This document shows positions 6,172 through 9,887 of a DNA stretch of 9,887 bases, one piece after another. The stretch spans positions 1-9,887 of the forward strand of contig JASJAL010000141.1 of assembly GCA_030067055.1 (NCBI GenBank), read 5' to 3'. The stretch is from Kiloniellales bacterium. GTDB lineage: Bacteria; Pseudomonadota; Alphaproteobacteria; Kiloniellales; JAKSBE01. Each line of letters opens with the position of its first letter. The first letter of the stretch is position 1. Under the pieces are notes generated by a model, which worked only from the letters and a program-made list of their open reading frames with translations, did no database searches and had not been told where the DNA came from. The position numbers and the translations under genes are program-made.

Positions 6172-8735
6172 CCCATGGCAAGCAAAGCGGCAGCAAGCTG
6201 AGAGGCGGATTTGCCGCCTGGGGGCTGTCATGGCGCCTGGCACAGCGCGAGCTGCGCAGCGGCCTGACCGGGTTCCGCGTCTTCCTCGCCTGCCTGTTCC
6301 TCGGCGTGGCCGCGATCGCCGCGGTCGGCTCGGTCTCCTCGGCCCTGCTCGACGGGTTGCGTCAAAACGCCCGGACCATCCTGGGCGCCGACCTGGAGGT
6401 CCGTCTGGTCCATCGCGAGGCCAAGCCCGACGAACTGGCCTTCCTTGAAACCCAGGGCGAGCTCGGCCGCATGATCCGTCTGCGGGCCATGGCCCGCGGC
6501 GAGGCACCGGAGGCGCGGCGCAAGCTGATCGAGCTGCGCGGGGTCGACGACAGCTATCCCTTCTACGGCGAGACCCTGCTCGAGCCGGCGATGTCCCTGG
6601 ACGAGGCCCTGGGGCCGCGCGACGGGGTCTACGGCATCGCGGTCGAGCCCAGCCTGCTCGCCCGCCTCGGGGTTACGCTGGGCGACCGGTTGAAGATCGG
6701 CGAGACGGTCTTCGAGCTGCGCGCGCAGCTCGCCGCCGAGCCGGACCGCGCCTCGCGCAGCTTCCTGCTCGGGCCCGGCGCGATCGTCGATCTCGAGGGC
6801 CTGGTCGAGACCGAGCTGATCCAGCCGGGCAGCCTGGTCTACCACTACTACCGCCTGCGCCTGCCGCCGGGCGAAACCGCGGCCGCGGTCAAGGCCCGGC
6901 TCGACGAGGGTTTTCCGGCGGCGGGCTGGCGCCTGAGGGATCCGCAGGAGGCGGCCCCCGGGATCCGCCGCTTCCTGCATCGGGTGACCCTGTTCCTCAG
7001 TCTGGTCGGCCTGACCGCGCTGCTGGTCGGTGGGGTCGGGGTCGGCAATGCGGTGCGCAGCTACCTGGACTCGCGCAGCGGCACCATCGCGACCCTGAAG
7101 TGCCTGGGGGCCTCCGGCCGGCTGATCTTCCGCTGCTACCTGCTGCAGATCATGGCCCTGGCCCTGGTCGGTGTCGCCGCCGGGCTGGCCGTCGGCGCCG
7201 TGGCGCCCTACCTGGTCGACGCCTTCGTCGGCGATTCCCTGGGCTGGCGCGCCAGCCTCGGAGTCCATCCCGGGCCGCTGATCAAGGCGGGCGTCTTCGG
7301 GCTGATGACCGCCCTGACCTTCTCGCTCTGGCCCCTGGCCCGGGCCCAGAGCATCGCCCCGGCCGCCCTGTTCCGCGACCTCGTCTTGCCGGCCCGGGGC
7401 GCGGTGGCGCCGGGCGCGCGGCTGGCGGTCGCGGTCGCCGGCCTGGCCCTGGCCGCCCTGGTCTTCTTCGGCTCCACCGACCGGGCGATCGCGCTCTGGT
7501 TCATCTTCGGCACCCTGGCCAGCTTCGCGCTCTTTCGCCTGGCCGGCCTCGCGGTGGTGCGCCTGGCCCGGCAGGTGCCGCGGCCGCGCCGGCCCGGCCT
7601 GCGCCTGGCCCTGGCCAACCTACACCGGCCGGGCACGCCGACCCCCAGCGTCGTGCTGTCCCTCGGCATCGGTCTGACCGTGCTGGTCGCGATCGCCCTG
7701 GTCGAAGGCAACCTGGCCCGCCAGATCGACCGCAGCCTGCCGGAGGAGGCCCCGGCCTTCTTCTTCATCGATATCCAGCCCGACCAGGCGGAGCCCTTCG
7801 AGGCCCTGGTCCGGGCCCAGCCTGGGGTTCGCGACCTGGAACGGGTGCCCATGCTGCGCGGCCGGATCACGGGCGTGAACGGTGTCTCGCCGGAGAGCCT
7901 CCAGATTTCGCCCAACGTCGCCTGGGTGTTCCGCGGCGACCGCGGCCTGACGTGGAGCCGCGAGGCGCCGCCGGGAACCAAGCTGGTGGACGGCGACTGG
8001 TGGCCGGCGGACCACGCCGGCCGGGCCCTGGTCTCGCTCGATGCCGAGGTCGGGGAGGCCCTGGACCTGGGGCCCGGCGACGCCCTGACCGTCAACATCC
8101 TGGGCCGAGACGTCGACGTGGAGATCGCCAACCTGCGGCGGATCGACTGGGGCTCGCTGGGGATCAACTTCGTCATGGTCTTCTCGCCAGGCGTCCTGGA
8201 GGGCGCGCCCCAGACCCAGATCGCCACGGTTCGGGTCGACCCCGAGGCCGAGGACGGTCTGGAGCAGGCGATCGCCGACGGCTTCGCCAACGTCTCGGCG
8301 ATCCGGATTCGCGAGGTGCTGCAGACCGTCTCCGAGCTGATGGGCCGGCTCAGCCTGGCGGTCCGGGCCATCGCCGGGCTGACCCTGGTCGCCGGGGTCC
8401 TGGTCCTGGCCGGGGCGATCGCCGCCGGCCGGCTGCGCCGGCGCTACGACGCCGTGGTCCTCAAGGTGCTGGGCGCCGCCCGGCGCACCGTCGCCGGGGC
8501 CTTCATCATCGAATACGGCCTGCTGGGCGCCCTGACCGCTAGCATCGCCGCGGTCCTGGGCAGCCTGGCCGCCTATCTGATCCTGACCTACGTGATGCGG
8601 GTCGATTTCATCTTCATCGCCCCGGCCGTGATCGTGACGGCCGCCCTTGGGACTCTGGTCACACTCCTGGTCGGCTTCCTAGGAACCTGGACCGCGCTGT
8701 CCCAGAAAGCCGCCCCGTTGCTGCGCAACGAGTGA
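6168..8735 (+). CDS. ybbP: FtsX-family ABC permease, YbbP type
   Basis: The inner-membrane partner of YbbA, 855 residues, close to the roughly 800 of E. coli YbbP. The protein has an N-terminal membrane segment (about 36-60), a first extracytoplasmic domain (about 65-265), FtsX-type helices (about 270-297, 320-350, 369-390), further central helices (about 417-465 and 493-515), a second extracytoplasmic domain (about 520-730), and a C-terminal FtsX set (about 732-757, 777-808, 814-845). The helix pattern was judged by eye and suggests ten segments. TLKCLGASGRLIF (about 308-320) and VLKVLGAARRTV (about 763-774) are paired coupling motifs, showing an internally duplicated FtsX fold. Such permeases are thought to work as mechanotransmitters or extractors rather than classical importers. 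No frameshift or truncation is seen. Confidence 0.93.
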
Positions 8736-8761
8736 AGGATAAATCCATAGTCTGTGTGCGG

Positions 8762-8783
8762 AAATGTGAATTGTTACACAGAT
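8762..8783. promoter_or_regulatory. CRP-like palindromic site upstream of the Bax inhibitor-1 gene
   Basis: The left half AAATGTGA matches the E. coli CRP consensus half-site in all 8 positions. After a 6-nt spacer (ATTGTT), the right half ACACAGAT matches TCACATTT in 5 of 8. The site is AT-rich in a GC-rich genome and is centred about 105 bp before the downstream ATG. The outer arms TCTGTGT (8751-8757) and ACACAGA (8776-8782) also form a 7-bp inverted repeat with an 18-nt loop, so a hairpin after ybbP is an alternative reading. Which CRP/FNR-family protein would bind is unknown. Confidence 0.4.
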
Positions 8784-8811
8784 TTAATGACAAATGCCGG
8801 GCGACTTTCCA

Positions 8812-8840
8812 TTGATTCTTGACGCCCGAAGGACGATATT
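8812..8840 (+). promoter_or_regulatory. Weak sigma70-like promoter for the Bax inhibitor-1 gene
   Basis: TTGATT (8812-8817) is followed after 17 nt by GATATT (8835-8840, 4 of 6 to the -10 consensus). The predicted start is near 8847, about 30 nt before the ATG. An overlapping CTTGAC (8818-8823) with TATTTT (8837-8842) could instead be read as a heat-shock sigma factor-like promoter; the spacing does not decide it. A CGCCC/GGGCG inverted repeat (8823-8847) straddles the -10 and could be an operator. Confidence 0.35.
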
Positions 8841-8877
8841 TTGGGCGACGGTTTCACCTTTGTAGGGATGCGAGCAG

Positions 8878-9615
8878 ATGTCCTTTAATCCGAACCCGAG
8901 CACGGTGACGCGCACCCGGGCAGATGCGGCCGAAATCGATGCCGGTCTCCGGAGTTACATGCTGCGCGTTTACAACTACATGGCGCTGGGCGTCGCGTTT
9001 ACGGGCGCGGTATCGCTCTTCGTCGCTTCGACGCCTGAAATTCTCTTCGCCGTAGCCGGCACGCCGCTGTTCTGGGGCGTTTTCATCGGCATCCTCGGCC
9101 TTGGCTGGTTCGCGCCGCGCCTGATGATGTCCGGCAGCATGGTCACGGCGCATGTGTGCTTCTGGATCTATGCCGGCCTCTGGGGCATCGGTATCGCGCC
9201 GATGCTCTACTACGTCGGCGTCATGCAGGGCGCGCCAGAGGACGTTGCCAGAGCCTTCTTCATCGCGACCGCGACCTTCGGCGGCATGAGCCTGCTGGGC
9301 TACACCACGAAGAAGAACCTCAGCGCTTTCGGGACCTTCTTTGCGATGGCGACCATCGGCCTGCTGATCGCGATCCTGGTCAACGCCTTCCTTGTGCAGA
9401 GCTGGGGCTTCGAGCTGATCCTCTCGATCGGCGTGGTCTTGGTCTTCGCGGCCCTGACGGCCTACGAGACCCAGGTCATAAAGAACATGTACTACGAGTC
9501 CGATGGCAGCGACGTCGCGACGCGCAAGGCGATCTTCGGCGCCTTCATGCTCTACGGCTCCTTCGTCACGATGTTCATCTGGATCCTGAACCTTCTGAGC
9601 TTGTTCCGCGAGTAG
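8878..9615 (+). CDS. Bax inhibitor-1 / YccA family membrane protein
   Basis: An inner-membrane protein of 245 residues in the BI-1/YccA/YetJ (TMBIM) family. About seven hydrophobic segments were picked by eye at roughly 34-52, 62-79, 88-113, 124-141, 150-172, 178-196 and 219-243. Family marks are GLRSYMLRVYNYMALGVAFTG, GYTTKKNLSAFGTF (141-154) and the segment-6 end LTAYETQVIKNMYYESDG. Bacterial relatives modulate FtsH proteolysis (E. coli YccA) or act as pH-sensitive calcium leak channels (B. subtilis YetJ). The usual AYDTQ motif reads AYETQ (E197), and the usual LYLDFIN near the end reads LYGSFVT (S228), so both aspartates of the proposed sensor pair are changed. The ATG at 8878 has AGGGA 9 nt upstream. 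The gene appears monocistronic, with its own control region and terminator. Confidence 0.93.
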   Translation: MSFNPNPSTVTRTRADAAEIDAGLRSYMLRVYNYMALGVAFTGAVSLFVASTPEILFAVAGTPLFWGVFIGILGLGWFAPRLMMSGSMVTAHVCFWIYAGLWGIGIAPMLYYVGVMQGAPEDVARAFFIATATFGGMSLLGYTTKKNLSAFGTFFAMATIGLLIAILVNAFLVQSWGFELILSIGVVLVFAALTAYETQVIKNMYYESDGSDVATRKAIFGAFMLYGSFVTMFIWILNLLSLFRE

Positions 9616-9642
9616 CCCTCGCCGGAAAGTCTCCTCAAGAAC

Positions 9643-9671
9643 AAAGCCCGGGCCTCAGCGCCCGGGCTTTT
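9643..9671. terminator. Rho-independent terminator, probably bidirectional
   Basis: The arms AAAGCCCGGGC (9643-9653) and GCCCGGGCTTT (9660-9670) are perfect 11-bp complements around the 6-nt loop CTCAGC, followed by TTTTCCTTT on the plus strand. On the minus strand the stem is followed by CTTTGTTCTT, also T-rich. It sits between the convergent Bax inhibitor-1 and SDR genes, so it can serve both. Confidence 0.9.
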
Positions 9672-9692
9672 CCTTTGTGCGCAGTGCGGCCT

Positions 9693-9887
9693 TCAGACGC
9701 AGCGGCCGCCGTCGACCTCCAGGCAGGCGCCGGTGATGAACTCGGCCTCGTCGGAGGCCAGGAAGAGCGCCGCCGCGGCGATGTCGTCCGGCTCGCTCAT
9801 CCGGCCGAGCGGGATGGTGGCGATGAACTTCGCCCGCAGCTCCGGGGTGTCCGGGGCGCCCAGGAAGGTCTCCAGCATGCCGGTCGC
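9693..9887 (-). CDS. SDR family oxidoreductase, C-terminal fragment
   Basis: The last 64 codons of a minus-strand gene that runs off the window end; the TGA is at 9693-9695. The fragment reads [10 protein letters not shown], then [20 protein letters not shown], then [11 protein letters not shown]. This is the typical C-terminus of classical short-chain dehydrogenases/reductases (FabG-like), in which 'P-L-G-R' and the 'A-x-F-L-A-S' helix are followed by 'I-T-G-x-x-x-x-V-D-G-G'. The Rossmann NAD(P) motif and the Ser-Tyr-Lys catalytic residues lie outside the window, so substrate and cofactor cannot be inferred. The internal ATG at 9876-9878 is not the start, because the frame stays open to the window edge and the upstream residues fit the family. 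Confidence 0.9.
   Translation of the reverse strand, partial: ATGMLETFLGAPDTPELRAKFIATIPLGRMSEPDDIAAAALFLASDEAEFITGACLEVDGGRCV

Noticed and set aside
6228..7268. A 346-codon minus-strand frame antisense to ybbP.
   Set aside because: The product is Gln/Asp/Gly-rich with no hydrophobic core or motif; it is the expected antisense of a GC-rich membrane-protein gene.
7100..8542. A 480-codon plus-strand frame inside ybbP, and a 387-codon minus-strand frame (7208-8371) over the same DNA.
   Set aside because: Both are Arg/Pro/Gly-rich or Arg/Ser-rich shadows of the ybbP reading frame, which has continuous membrane and FtsX features.
8751..8787. Rho-independent terminator after ybbP.
   Set aside because: The TCTGTGT/ACACAGA stem is only 7 bp with an 18-nt loop and is followed by a poor T-run; the CRP-like reading explains the same bases better.

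Overview
The window looks like an ordinary stretch of core chromosome from a GC-rich alphaproteobacterium, probably in or near the Rhodospirillales. The evidence is the strong G/C bias at third codon positions, a degenerate intergenic inverted repeat of a type scattered through alphaproteobacterial genomes, and an alphaproteobacterial style of Bax inhibitor-1 protein. The presence of HemN and an FNR-type box suggests a facultative or microaerobic lifestyle. No phage, IS, integrase, CRISPR, tRNA or rRNA signal is visible.

Layout. (a) 1-155: the 3' end of a fructosamine-kinase family gene (+). (b) 163-1562: an FNR-like box followed by hemN (+), oxygen-independent coproporphyrinogen III oxidase. 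(c) 1598-1675: an intergenic inverted repeat between convergent genes. (d) 1722-5273: a minus-strand run read in the order SGNH/GDSL arylesterase (TesA type) -> FIST-domain protein -> Tas-type aldo/keto reductase -> ThpR RNA 2',3'-cyclic phosphodiesterase. The first two overlap by 8 nt, and the others are 35-66 nt apart. (e) 5274-5466: a divergent control region with a palindrome, overlapping -10-like hexamers on both strands, and a possible 10-codon leader ORF. (f) 5467-8735: ybbA-ybbP (+), an ABC ATPase and an 855-residue FtsX-type permease joined by an ATGA overlap. (g) 8736-8877: a control region with a CRP-like site and a weak promoter. (h) 8878-9615: a Bax inhibitor-1/YccA family membrane protein (+). 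(i) 9643-9671: a strong, probably bidirectional terminator. (j) 9693-9887: the C-terminal part of an SDR oxidoreductase (-), cut by the window edge.

How the parts fit. The divergent tesA | ybbA-ybbP arrangement also occurs in E. coli and is the main conserved neighbourhood here: a periplasmic lipase-like hydrolase opposite an ABC system with large extracytoplasmic domains. hemN appears to be an independent unit switched on at low oxygen.

I found no convincing new multi-gene system. The points most worth a second look are the replaced aspartates in the Bax inhibitor-1 protein, the FNR box placed so that hemN mRNA could be almost leaderless, the stand-alone FIST sensor coupled to an esterase, and the leader ORF in front of ybbA.
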